Assembly (NCBI GenBank): GCA_015661585.1
Contig: DQVU01000123.1
Coordinates: forward strand, 1 to 5,155
Direction of reading: 5' to 3'
Source of the DNA: Methanothermococcus okinawensis
GTDB lineage: Archaea; AGJL01; Methanococci; Methanococcales; Methanococcaceae
Length of the DNA stretch: 5,155 nt
The notes below the pieces were generated by a model. It made no database searches. It was given only the letters and a program-made list of their open reading frames with translations, and was not told the origin of the DNA. Below, one piece after another: positions 1 to 5,155 of this stretch; the first letter of the stretch is position 1, and every line of letters starts with the position of its first letter. The position numbers and the translations under genes are program-made.

Positions 1-22
1 AATATAACTTCTTTATCTTAGT

Positions 23-47
23 GTTCAGGAAAGATCATGAGATATAG
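23..47 (-). repeat. Dispersed repeat, copy A (related to 4014-4038)
   Basis: These 25 bases match 4014-4038 in the same orientation at 22 of 25 positions; the mismatches are 33/4024, 37/4028 and 43/4034. Read on the minus strand in the frame used by the decayed gene at 3824-4057, both copies give Ser-His-Asp-(Ile or Leu)-Ser followed by TGA. Two differences fall at third codon positions and the third is an Ile/Leu swap, so the ancestor was probably protein-coding. Weaker similarity with gaps continues toward position 1, so the copy probably extends beyond the left edge. To the right, stop codons interrupt the frame within a few codons. This is a remnant rather than a gene. Confidence 0.65.
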
Positions 48-141
48 TTCATTACTTCATTTTTACTGATTATTTTTCATTGGGATTTTTATTATTTTTT
101 ATTTTTATATTATTACTTTAATGGTAACTAAGGTTTTAATA

Positions 142-150
142 TTTATATTA
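142..150 (+). promoter_or_regulatory. Probable TATA box of rtcB
   Basis: TTTATATTA lies about 50 bases before the TTG start, preceded by a purine-containing stretch (AAGGTTTTAA) that could serve as BRE. Archaeal transcription starts about 25 bases after the TATA centre, which would give a leader of about 30 bases that includes the GGTGAT ribosome site. The surroundings are almost all A/T, so chance TATA-like strings are common. Confidence 0.35.
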
Positions 151-190
151 ATTATTAATTTCTAATTATTACTTAATTATTAAAAATTAA

Positions 191-196
191 GGTGAT
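191..196 (+). promoter_or_regulatory. Ribosome binding site supporting the TTG start of rtcB
   Basis: GGTGAT matches the 3' half of the archaeal anti-Shine-Dalgarno complement AGGAGGTGATC and ends three bases before the TTG at 200. sepF has the same arrangement (GGTGA at 2278-2282, four bases before its ATG). The site is the main reason to accept TTG rather than the next ATG (codon 23), which would cut off a conserved N-terminus. Confidence 0.65.
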
Positions 197-199
197 ACC

Positions 200-1642
200 T
201 TGGAGGATATATTAGTTAAAATTGATGAATATATCTGGGAACTTCCAAAGAATTATAAAGGATGTATGTTGGTCTCTGGAAGGGTATATCTAAACGATAA
301 ACTTGTGGAACAGTTAGAGAGGGAGGTTTTAGAGCAGGTGGCAAATGTGGCTTGTCTCCCTGGAATTCAGAAGTACTCCCTGGCTATGCCAGACTGTCAC
401 TACGGTTATGGGTTCTGTATAGGTGGAGTTGCAGCATTCGATGAGAAGGATGGTGTAATAAGTCCAGGAGGAGTAGGTTTCGATATAAACTGTGGTGTTA
501 GGCTTATAAGGACGAACCTTACAAGAGAGGAGGTTCAACCCTTTATAAAGGAGTTAGTTAAAACACTGTTTAGAAACATACCTTCAGGTCTAGGTAGTAA
601 GGGAAAGATAAAGTTAAGTATGGGAGAGATAGATGAGGTGCTCGAGGAGGGTGTTTACTGGGCAGTTAAAAATGGGTATGGATGGAAGAGGGATGTTAAG
701 TATATAGAGGAGAATGGATGTATAAGGAATGCTGATGCCTCCTTAGTATCTGACAGTGCCAAGAAAAGAGGACTACCTCAGTTAGGTTCCTTAGGTAGTG
801 GTAACCACTTCTTGGAGATTCAGTATGTAGATAGGGTATTTGATGATAGAGTTGCAAAGGTATTCGGCGTTGAGAAGGATCAGGTATTGGTAATGATTCA
901 CAGTGGTTCAAGGGGGTTAGGCCATCAGATATGTGCAGATTATCTTAGATACATGGAGAAAGCTGCTAGAAAATATGGTATAAAACTACCTGATAGACAG
1001 TTGGCCTGTGCTCCAATAACCTCGGAGGAGGGTATAAGGTACTTTAAGGCTATGAACTGTGGTGCAAATTACGCCTGGACAAATAGACAACTTATAACTC
1101 ACTGGGTAAGGGAGAGTTTCGAGGATGTGCTGAGAATACCTGCAGAGGATCTGGAGATGGATATTATATATGACGTAGCCCATAACATAGCAAAGAGGGA
1201 GGTACATAGGGTAGATGGTAAATTGAAAAGGTTAATGGTACATAGAAAGGGTGCTACACGATCCTTCGGGCCAGGTTGTGAAGGCATACCTTCAAAGTAC
1301 GAGAGTGTTGGCCAGCCAGTTATACTTCCAGGGGATATGGGGAGTGCATCCTACCTAATGCATGGTACAGAGAGGGCCATGAGGGAAACCTTTGGATCCA
1401 CTGCACATGGGGCAGGTAGGGTACTTAGTAGGGCTAAGGCGGTGAAGATCTACAGTTCAAAGGAAATTAAAAGTAAGTTAGAGAGTATGGGCATATACGT
1501 TATGGCTGATTCTAGAGGGGTTCTTGCAGAGGAGTGTCCCGAGGCTTACAAAGATATAGATATCGTGGCAGATATAGTCCATAATGCAGGTATATCCTTG
1601 AAGGTCTGTAGGATGAAACCTATGGGTGTTATCAAGGGTTAA
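200..1642 (+). CDS. rtcB: RNA-splicing ligase RtcB (tRNA-splicing ligase)
   Basis: RtcB joins RNA 2',3'-cyclic phosphate or 3'-phosphate ends to 5'-OH ends in a GTP- and metal-dependent reaction. In archaea it ligates tRNA exons after intron removal and can repair cut RNA in the cytoplasm. The 480 residues match the usual length of an intein-free archaeal RtcB. Visible active-site elements are Asp95 and Cys98 in GVGFDINCGVR, Asn202-His203 with Glu206 in GSGNHFLEI, His234 in MIHSGSRG, His328 in DVAHN, the GATR loop after His348, and His403 in TAHGAGR, the expected guanylated histidine. Numbering is within one residue of the Pyrococcus enzyme. The TTG start is chosen because GGTGAT precedes it and because the N-terminus (IDEYIWELPKNYKGCM) is typical of archaeal RtcB. 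No intein interrupts the DINC motif, where some relatives carry one. A GTPase gene follows after 54 AT-rich bases and may be cotranscribed. Confidence 0.97.
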   Translation: MEDILVKIDEYIWELPKNYKGCMLVSGRVYLNDKLVEQLEREVLEQVANVACLPGIQKYSLAMPDCHYGYGFCIGGVAAFDEKDGVISPGGVGFDINCGVRLIRTNLTREEVQPFIKELVKTLFRNIPSGLGSKGKIKLSMGEIDEVLEEGVYWAVKNGYGWKRDVKYIEENGCIRNADASLVSDSAKKRGLPQLGSLGSGNHFLEIQYVDRVFDDRVAKVFGVEKDQVLVMIHSGSRGLGHQICADYLRYMEKAARKYGIKLPDRQLACAPITSEEGIRYFKAMNCGANYAWTNRQLITHWVRESFEDVLRIPAEDLEMDIIYDVAHNIAKREVHRVDGKLKRLMVHRKGATRSFGPGCEGIPSKYESVGQPVILPGDMGSASYLMHGTERAMRETFGSTAHGAGRVLSRAKAVKIYSSKEIKSKLESMGIYVMADSRGVLAEECPEAYKDIDIVADIVHNAGISLKVCRMKPMGVIKG

Positions 1643-1696
1643 AGATAAATAATAAAAATTACTATAACAATAAGAATTAAAAATTAAAAGATAACT

Positions 1697-2269
1697 ATGG
1701 AAGAGGTATATAGGGGAGAGAAGTTTAAGGTTGTAATGATAGGACCTGAGAATTCAGGGAAATCTGCGCTAATAAATGCCATCTTTGGAAAGAATATTTC
1801 AAGGGTTTCCGAGGTAGGAGGTACTACCAAGAACCCAGTGAAGAAATTCTGGGGAAGGCTGAAGTGTGGTAGATCTAAGAGACATCCAAAGATGGTAGAT
1901 GTGATATTTGTAGATCTAGGAGGGCTCTTTGCAGGTGAGAAGAGATCCCCCGTAATGGTTGGAAAGGTGTTGGAGAGAACCTACAGGGAGATAGAAGATG
2001 CCAACCTTATCATTCATGTTATAGATGGGGAGAAGGGATTGCTTAAAAGTTTTGAGAAGATTCATCACAGCCTTAAATTCCGTTATCAAAAACCTATTAT
2101 AGTGGTAATAAACAAGTGTGATCTACTAGATGCCAGGAGAAGGGAGGAGTTGAAGAGGTACGTTGAGGATAGGTTGAATAACAGGTGTATCTTCACATCT
2201 GCAGTAACCTATGAGGGAATATCTGATCTAATAGATGCTATTACCAACATCTTAAAAACTATAATTTAA
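1697..2269 (+). CDS. Small Era/Der-like GTP-binding protein, role unknown
   Basis: This 190-residue protein is a nearly bare G domain of the TRAFAC (Era/EngA-like) class. Visible motifs are the G1 P-loop GPENSGKS at 16-23, a G2 region GGTT at 41-44, G3 DLGG at 73-76, G4 NKCD at 139-142 and G5 TSA at 167-169. It has no KH domain, no second G domain, no membrane segment and no signal peptide, so it is neither Era nor Der proper. A basic stretch (about 47-66, KKFWGRLKCGRSKRHPK) between G2 and G3 could contact RNA or a partner. The upstream region lacks a clear Shine-Dalgarno site; ATG at 1697 is used because the next Met (residue 14) would remove the first strand of the G domain. It sits 17 bases before sepF, which suggests cotranscription and possibly a link to cell division. 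The GTPase call is firm; its role is not known. Confidence 0.9.
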   Translation: MEEVYRGEKFKVVMIGPENSGKSALINAIFGKNISRVSEVGGTTKNPVKKFWGRLKCGRSKRHPKMVDVIFVDLGGLFAGEKRSPVMVGKVLERTYREIEDANLIIHVIDGEKGLLKSFEKIHHSLKFRYQKPIIVVINKCDLLDARRREELKRYVEDRLNNRCIFTSAVTYEGISDLIDAITNILKTII

Positions 2270-2286
2270 AGAGAGATGGTGAGGGT

Positions 2287-2715
2287 ATGGTATTTAAATC
2301 TCTCTTAAAACTCCTAAAAGGGGAGGAGAAAAAGATAGAATTTGAAAAAAAATCTAACAACGGTATTTTACCAGTTGAGGTGTATGAAGAACTCCAGTTA
2401 GATGTTGATGAAGAAGAAAATATTATCAGGATAAAAGTTTTAGATCTAGAGAATCAGAAGGATGCCAACGAGATATTGGTATGGATGGAGAATGGATGTA
2501 TAGTAATTGCAAATACCGTAGATCTGGAGAAGAGTATAGATGAGAAATATCTAAATGTCATCAAATATCTAAGAGATGAGACTGTGAAAATGGGAGGTAA
2601 AATAGTTAGAGTATGTAACAACAGGATATTGGTACTACCTAAGAATGTGATAATAGAGAAGGCTGTTAGAGAGAGGGAGGAAAAAAATCTGCCGAAGATA
2701 GAAAAGGAGGAATAA
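2287..2715 (+). CDS. sepF: Archaeal cell division protein SepF
   Basis: SepF binds the C-terminal tail of FtsZ and tethers the Z ring to the membrane; in archaea with FtsZ but no FtsA it is the main known anchor. The 142-residue protein has the family layout: an N-terminal amphipathic helix (residues 1-12, MVFKSLLKLLKG) that can insert into the membrane, a charged linker (13-45), and the globular SepF domain (about 46-122). The domain includes IKVLDLENQKDANEI at 49-63 and the glycine turn and final strands MGGKIVRVCNNRILVLP at 102-118. A strongly charged tail (123-142) follows. GGTGA at 2278-2282, four bases before the ATG, sets the start. It follows the GTPase gene by 17 bases and is probably in the same operon. 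Its stop is four bases from that of argF on the other strand, so any terminator must lie inside argF. Confidence 0.88.
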   Translation: MVFKSLLKLLKGEEKKIEFEKKSNNGILPVEVYEELQLDVDEEENIIRIKVLDLENQKDANEILVWMENGCIVIANTVDLEKSIDEKYLNVIKYLRDETVKMGGKIVRVCNNRILVLPKNVIIEKAVREREEKNLPKIEKEE

Positions 2716-2719
2716 GATA

Positions 2720-3640
2720 TTAGCTCTTTGAGTATATATATTTAAATACAGCCTTCTGTACATGGAGTCTATTCTCTGCCTCATCATATACTACAGAGTG
2801 TTCTCCATCTATTACATCGTCTGTTATCTCCATCCCTCTACTTGCAGGGAGACAGTGCATTACAATGACGTCATCCTTTGCATAACTTAGAAGTTTGCTA
2901 TTAACCTGATAAGGAGGAAATACCTTTTTAACCTCCTCTAAACTCTTGTTTTTATCACTCATACTTATCCATACGTCTGTATATACAATATCAGCATCCT
3001 CAACAGCCTCTATAGGATCGTTAGTCAGTGTTAAACTACCCTCTCCATACCTATCTATAATTTCAAAACTCTTCTTTACAAACATTCCATTTGGTTCATA
3101 ACCTCTTGGGGTAGCCACATATACATCCATCCCAACTAAGGTACCTCCTACTATCAATGAGTTACAGACGTTGTTCCCATCCCCAAGGAAGGCGAGTTTA
3201 AGGCCTTTAAACCTACCTTTATATTCGTATATCGTTAGGAGATCTGCAAGTATTTGACAGGGATGGGAGAGGTTACTAAGGGCGTTGATGACAGGGACGC
3301 TCCCATACTCTGCCAACTCCTCTAAAATCCGGTGATCCTTCACCCTTGCAACAATACCATGGACGTATCTACTTAGAACCTTGGCAGTATCCTTTATACT
3401 TTCCTTCTTTCCCAGATGAGTCTCTCCAACGTTGAGTATTAGAGAGTGTCCTCCCAACTCCCTTATTGCTATGTCAAAACTTATCCTCGTCCTGGTAGAG
3501 GGACTTTCAAATATCATTGCTATTGTTTTACCCTTCAGTATAGGATCCTCTTTACCCCTATGTTTTTTAAAGTAGATACCATCTTCTATGATGTTTAGAA
3601 CATCTTCCCTCTCTAAATGATAGAGTGTCAGTAGATGCAT
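2720..3640 (-). CDS. argF: Ornithine carbamoyltransferase
   Basis: ArgF catalyses carbamoyl phosphate + L-ornithine to citrulline + phosphate in cytoplasmic arginine synthesis. The 306 residues are the normal full length. The carbamoyl phosphate domain shows SPSTRTR at 46-52, KKESIKDTAKVLSRY at 78-92 and HPCQILADL at 126-134. The ornithine domain shows the FLGDGNNVCNS loop at 151-161, the DVWISM segment at 222-227 and HCLPASRG at 262-269. The FLGDGNNVCNS and HCLP signatures separate it from aspartate carbamoyltransferase. In DVWISMSDK a Ser replaces the Gly common after SM in this loop; this is a minor variation. The start is firm: the Met is preceded by the complete AGGAGGTGATC site. The gene stands alone, convergent with sepF, and no other arg gene is in the window. 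A TATA-like box at 3687-3694 suggests its own promoter. Confidence 0.97.
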   Translation of the reverse strand: MHLLTLYHLEREDVLNIIEDGIYFKKHRGKEDPILKGKTIAMIFESPSTRTRISFDIAIRELGGHSLILNVGETHLGKKESIKDTAKVLSRYVHGIVARVKDHRILEELAEYGSVPVINALSNLSHPCQILADLLTIYEYKGRFKGLKLAFLGDGNNVCNSLIVGGTLVGMDVYVATPRGYEPNGMFVKKSFEIIDRYGEGSLTLTNDPIEAVEDADIVYTDVWISMSDKNKSLEEVKKVFPPYQVNSKLLSYAKDDVIVMHCLPASRGMEITDDVIDGEHSVVYDEAENRLHVQKAVFKYIYSKS

Positions 3641-3642
3641 AG

Positions 3643-3653
3643 GATCACCTCCT
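3643..3653 (-). promoter_or_regulatory. Full-length Shine-Dalgarno site of argF
   Basis: On the minus strand this reads AGGAGGTGATC, the complete 11-base complement of the archaeal 16S rRNA 3' end, and it ends two bases before the ATG. It is much stronger than the sites of the other genes here and suggests efficient initiation. It fixes the argF start. Confidence 0.85.
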
Positions 3654-3686
3654 ATTAAAACCTTATATATTGTATCTAACCTTTAA

Positions 3687-3694
3687 CTATATAG
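3687..3694 (-). promoter_or_regulatory. Probable TATA box of argF
   Basis: CTATATAG is centred about 50 bases before the argF ATG, so transcription would start near 3665 and leave a leader of about 25 bases that includes the Shine-Dalgarno site. A second TATA-like string at 3662-3671 is too close: its predicted start point would remove the ribosome site. The CTATATAG core is palindromic. Confidence 0.4.
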
Positions 3695-3816
3695 GAGAAT
3701 ATAATACCTACTAGGAGGATTTTATTATCTTTTCTAAGTATTTGAAGCACTATATTGGAGTTCTTTTTAATCTTTATAGTTAAAAATAATAATGAATTAT
3801 AAATAATATTACTATA

Positions 3817-3828
3817 GTTCCCATCAAA
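3817..3828 (+). repeat. Left arm of 12-base inverted repeat
   Basis: GTTCCCATCAAA is perfectly complementary to 4448-4459. With five G/C bases in very AT-rich DNA, such a match is less likely by chance than an all-A/T one. Outside the perfect core, three further positions agree when both arms are read outward to inward (AC-AT-GTTCCC). Confidence 0.7.
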
Positions 3829-4057
3829 AAGGTAAAAAATAATTATTATAAAAATAATGAAGAAGTTGTTTAAAAAATAAAAAACTCTCTACCTCGAATA
3901 TAAATACATCTCCCCTGTGCTCCTGAATATTGGAGGTGGGGATTCTCCCAATATCAACTACAACTGTCAAACATCCTTTTATATCACAATAGAATTTCCC
4001 ATCTTCCTTATATGTTCAGGAAATATCGTGAGACATAGATACAGTTAATGGCATCAT
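3824..4057 (-). pseudogene. Decayed protein-coding fragment B, family unknown
   Basis: On the minus strand a frame begins Met-Met at 4057, reads MMPLTVSMSHDIS, meets TGA at 4018-4016, then stays open for 63 codons to a TGA at 3826-3824 inside the left inverted-repeat arm. The stretch after the first TGA looks like real protein (DGKFYCDIKGCLTVVVD, then GRIPTS, QEHRGDVFIFEVES) with mixed polar, aromatic and glycine residues, whereas its last residues (about 48-63) are the low-complexity product of A/T DNA. No ribosome site precedes the Met codons. A related, more damaged piece lies at 4341-4415, and the part around the first TGA matches 23-47. I do not recognise the family. A TGG to TGA mutation before duplication is the simplest explanation; alternatively SHD(I/L)S was the true C-terminus of one protein and a second gene followed. 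Confidence 0.45.
4014..4038 (-). repeat. Dispersed repeat, copy B (related to 23-47)
   Basis: This 25-base segment inside the decayed gene matches copy A upstream of rtcB at 22 positions, about 4 kb away and in the same orientation. It carries the shared in-frame TGA (4018-4016). Both copies are followed on the right by long T-rich DNA, so the homologous stretch may be longer than the part that can be aligned with confidence. Confidence 0.65.
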
Positions 4058-4223
4058 TTCTTTTTTATTATTTTTATTTTTTATTATAATAATATTATTA
4101 TAATATTATTTATTTATTTTTATAGTCATAAAAATAACATTTTTAAACTATAATAAAAAAATAATTAGAGTAAAAAATAACAAAAAATTAATAAAAGAGG
4201 TAAAAAACTTCTAAGAAGGAAGA

Positions 4224-4415
4224 TTAATAAAAATCCTGCCCAATTCTCCAGTACACAGTGTAGTCCAGAGGATAAGGATTATACTTTGCTTTTTTATATT
4301 CTTTATACAGTTTAATATTCCTTATTTTTTTATTTTAAAAGGAGATTCTCCGAAATATCTTCTAACAATAAACTGTGGATACCCTATTTAATATCATGAC
4401 AGAATTTTCCATTTA
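4224..4415 (-). pseudogene. Decayed protein-coding fragment C, related to fragment B
   Basis: On the minus strand the 5' part (4415-4341) reads NGKFCHDIK, a TAG stop, then GIHSLLLEDISENL. It aligns with DGKFYCDIKGCLTVVVDIGRIP of fragment B; the DNA shares AAATTCT, GATAT, ACAGTT and GGAGAATC in the same order, with a few added bases. After a frame change an open stretch of 36 codons (4334-4227) ends at TAA 4226-4224 with the protein-like segment YNPYPLDYTVYWRIGQDFY. That segment has no counterpart in fragment B. Stops and frame changes show that it is not functional as a single gene. The family is not recognised. The same G/C-richer patch (4232-4280) can also pair with itself (AATCCT with AGGATT, TACAC with GTGTA), so a structured RNA is a weaker alternative. 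Confidence 0.4.
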
Positions 4416-4447
4416 TATCACTATTATATTTTTAATATTTAATTAAC

Positions 4448-4459
4448 TTTGATGGGAAC
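4448..4459 (-). repeat. Right arm of 12-base inverted repeat
   Basis: TTTGATGGGAAC is the exact reverse complement of 3817-3828. The next 114 bases up to cbiD (4460-4573) are AT-rich. The plus strand there has a short open stretch from TTG at 4515 that runs antisense into cbiD, which I do not regard as a gene. Confidence 0.7.
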
Positions 4460-4573
4460 GATGGTAAAAATAAAATAATATAACTGACATATTTTTGAAG
4501 GGATAGGGTAAATATTGAGTATCTATATCAAAGAAGTGTATAAGAAAGTACAACGAAAAATAAGAAGTGTTTT

Positions 4574-5155
4574 TTACTTTAACAGTGGTAAAAATCTATC
4601 TTCTATAAAACTGCCTAAGACATTTCCTCTCATATCTATTATAATACAACTGAAGTTTATCTTTCTCCATCTATTCCTGGCCCTCTCAACTGCCCTCCTC
4701 GCTATATCGTTAAACACATTATAAAGAACCCCTTCTCTCCTTAGAATATCTACGATCTCCTCTGTGGTATTTCCATAAAGTATTTTCCTTAAAGTATCCT
4801 TGCTCTCTATATACAGAGAACTGTAGGCTGTTAATATCTCGTTCCTCCCATCTGCAACCTTGGAGTGGGTATTGTATATACCTCCAGCAAGTTTCACGAT
4901 CTTTCCAGCGTGTCCAAATATAAGTATATCTTCAACACCCTTCTCCTCTGCCTTATCTATCATAAAATCCCAGAAGTTAGAAACTTCTACTATCTGATCC
5001 TCATCTACATTTAGGAGTTTCCTTGCATAGTTCGTACCTATATTTCCAGGTGTATATACCAACATCCTGTGATTCTTCGCCAGGGCGATGTCTATCTGTG
5101 GCACCAACGACTCCCTATAAGCCTCATTGGACATGGGCCTAACTATACCTGTAGT
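4574..5155 (-). CDS. cbiD: Cobalt-precorrin-5B C1-methyltransferase CbiD (5' end outside the window)
   Basis: CbiD uses S-adenosylmethionine to methylate C1 of cobalt-precorrin-5B, giving cobalt-precorrin-6A in the oxygen-independent cobalamin pathway. Methanogens need the product for corrinoid methyl transfer. The frame is open to the right edge, giving the last 193 residues of a protein that is usually about 360 long. It begins with TTGIVRPMSNEAYRES, a CbiD signature. The first ATG (5134) is the Met inside that motif and therefore not the start. Further conserved segments are VYTPGNIGTNYA (SAM-related glycine loop, by family knowledge) and GHAGKIVKLAGGIYNTHSK followed by VADGR. The C-terminus ends normally in FIEDRFLPLLK. 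It points toward the decayed region and argF, with 114 bases from its stop to the right inverted-repeat arm. No clear terminator is seen beyond scattered T runs. Confidence 0.95.
   Translation of the reverse strand, partial: TTGIVRPMSNEAYRESLVPQIDIALAKNHRMLVYTPGNIGTNYARKLLNVDEDQIVEVSNFWDFMIDKAEEKGVEDILIFGHAGKIVKLAGGIYNTHSKVADGRNEILTAYSSLYIESKDTLRKILYGNTTEEIVDILRREGVLYNVFNDIARRAVERARNRWRKINFSCIIIDMRGNVLGSFIEDRFLPLLK

Larger units (their letters stand above)
3817..4459. mobile_element. Possible degenerate mobile element with 12-base inverted termini
   Basis: A perfect inverted repeat (GTTCCCATCAAA at 3817-3828, its complement at 4448-4459) brackets 643 bases lying between the 3' end of cbiD and the argF promoter. 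Inside are two decayed minus-strand coding fragments that resemble each other, separated by almost pure A/T DNA. A piece of one recurs at 23-47, which shows that the family is multicopy. Against a simple transposon reading: I see no convincing target-site duplication outside the termini, no transposase motifs and no intact gene. It could be a MITE-like relic, a decayed gene family unit or a coincidental pair of repeats around a pseudogene. I cannot assign an IS family. Confidence 0.35.

Noticed and set aside
23..68. Possible C/D box guide RNA (ATCATGA ... CTGA)
   Set aside because: The C box does not match RUGAUGA, and the second copy at 4014-4038 has ATCGTGA and no CTGA at the matching place.
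121..165. 14-codon open frame starting with ATG upstream of rtcB, possible leader peptide
   Set aside because: It overlaps the probable TATA box and so would precede the transcript start; no ribosome site; composition is that of the surrounding A/T DNA.
3711..3783. AGGAGG on the plus strand at 3713-3718 region followed by a short open stretch
   Set aside because: No ATG, GTG or TTG occurs at proper spacing, and the stretch ends after about 20 codons.
4061..4200. Runs of TTATTA and ATAATA between the two decayed fragments, CRISPR or satellite-like
   Set aside because: There is no regular repeat unit or spacing; this is low-complexity A/T sequence typical of intergenic DNA in this genome.
4251..4285. 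tRNA-like string GTGTAGTCC...AGGATAAGGATT resembling a D-arm
   Set aside because: No anticodon stem, no T-arm GTTCGA motif and no acceptor pairing follow; the minus-strand protein-relic reading explains the patch better.
4515..4724. Plus-strand open frame of 69 codons starting with TTG
   Set aside because: Most of it is antisense to the well-supported cbiD 3' end, no Shine-Dalgarno site precedes it, and the later residues are low-complexity. The first 20 codons look mildly coding-like but are too short to support a gene.

Overview
This window looks like a piece of a methanogenic archaeon of the order Methanococcales, probably a thermophilic or hyperthermophilic relative of Methanocaldococcus or Methanotorris. 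The grounds are its very AT-rich DNA with almost GC-free intergenic runs, Shine-Dalgarno sites of the AGGAGGTGATC type, TATA-like boxes at archaeal spacing, and a set of proteins that fits that group: archaeal RtcB, archaeal SepF, an arginine-pathway ArgF and the anaerobic cobalamin enzyme CbiD. The genus is an inference; no search was run.

Layout. Positions 1-199 are an AT-rich leader holding a short dispersed repeat copy at 23-47, a probable TATA box and the ribosome binding site of rtcB. The plus-strand cluster follows: rtcB (200-1642, RNA ligase, TTG start), a small Era-like GTPase of unknown role (1697-2269) and sepF (2287-2715, membrane anchor of FtsZ). The GTPase and sepF are 17 bases apart and are probably one transcript; rtcB may belong to it. 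sepF meets argF (2720-3640, minus, ornithine carbamoyltransferase) tail to tail with only four bases between the stop codons. argF has a full-length Shine-Dalgarno site and a plausible promoter. At the right edge is the 3' part of cbiD (4574-5155, minus), whose start lies outside the window.

The least ordinary part is the roughly 930-base gap between argF and cbiD. Bases 3817-4459 are bracketed by a perfect 12-base inverted repeat, GTTCCCATCAAA and its complement. Inside are two related, decayed minus-strand protein-coding fragments separated by nearly pure A/T DNA. A 25-base piece of one fragment matches 22 of 25 bases at positions 23-47 upstream of rtcB, and the three differences look coding-like. 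I read this as the remains of a multicopy gene family or small mobile element that I cannot name. It is the best candidate for something undescribed.

The intact genes are housekeeping: RNA repair and tRNA splicing (rtcB), cell division (sepF, perhaps with the GTPase), arginine synthesis (argF) and corrinoid synthesis (cbiD), the last needed for the corrinoid methyltransferase step of methanogenesis. They do not form one pathway.
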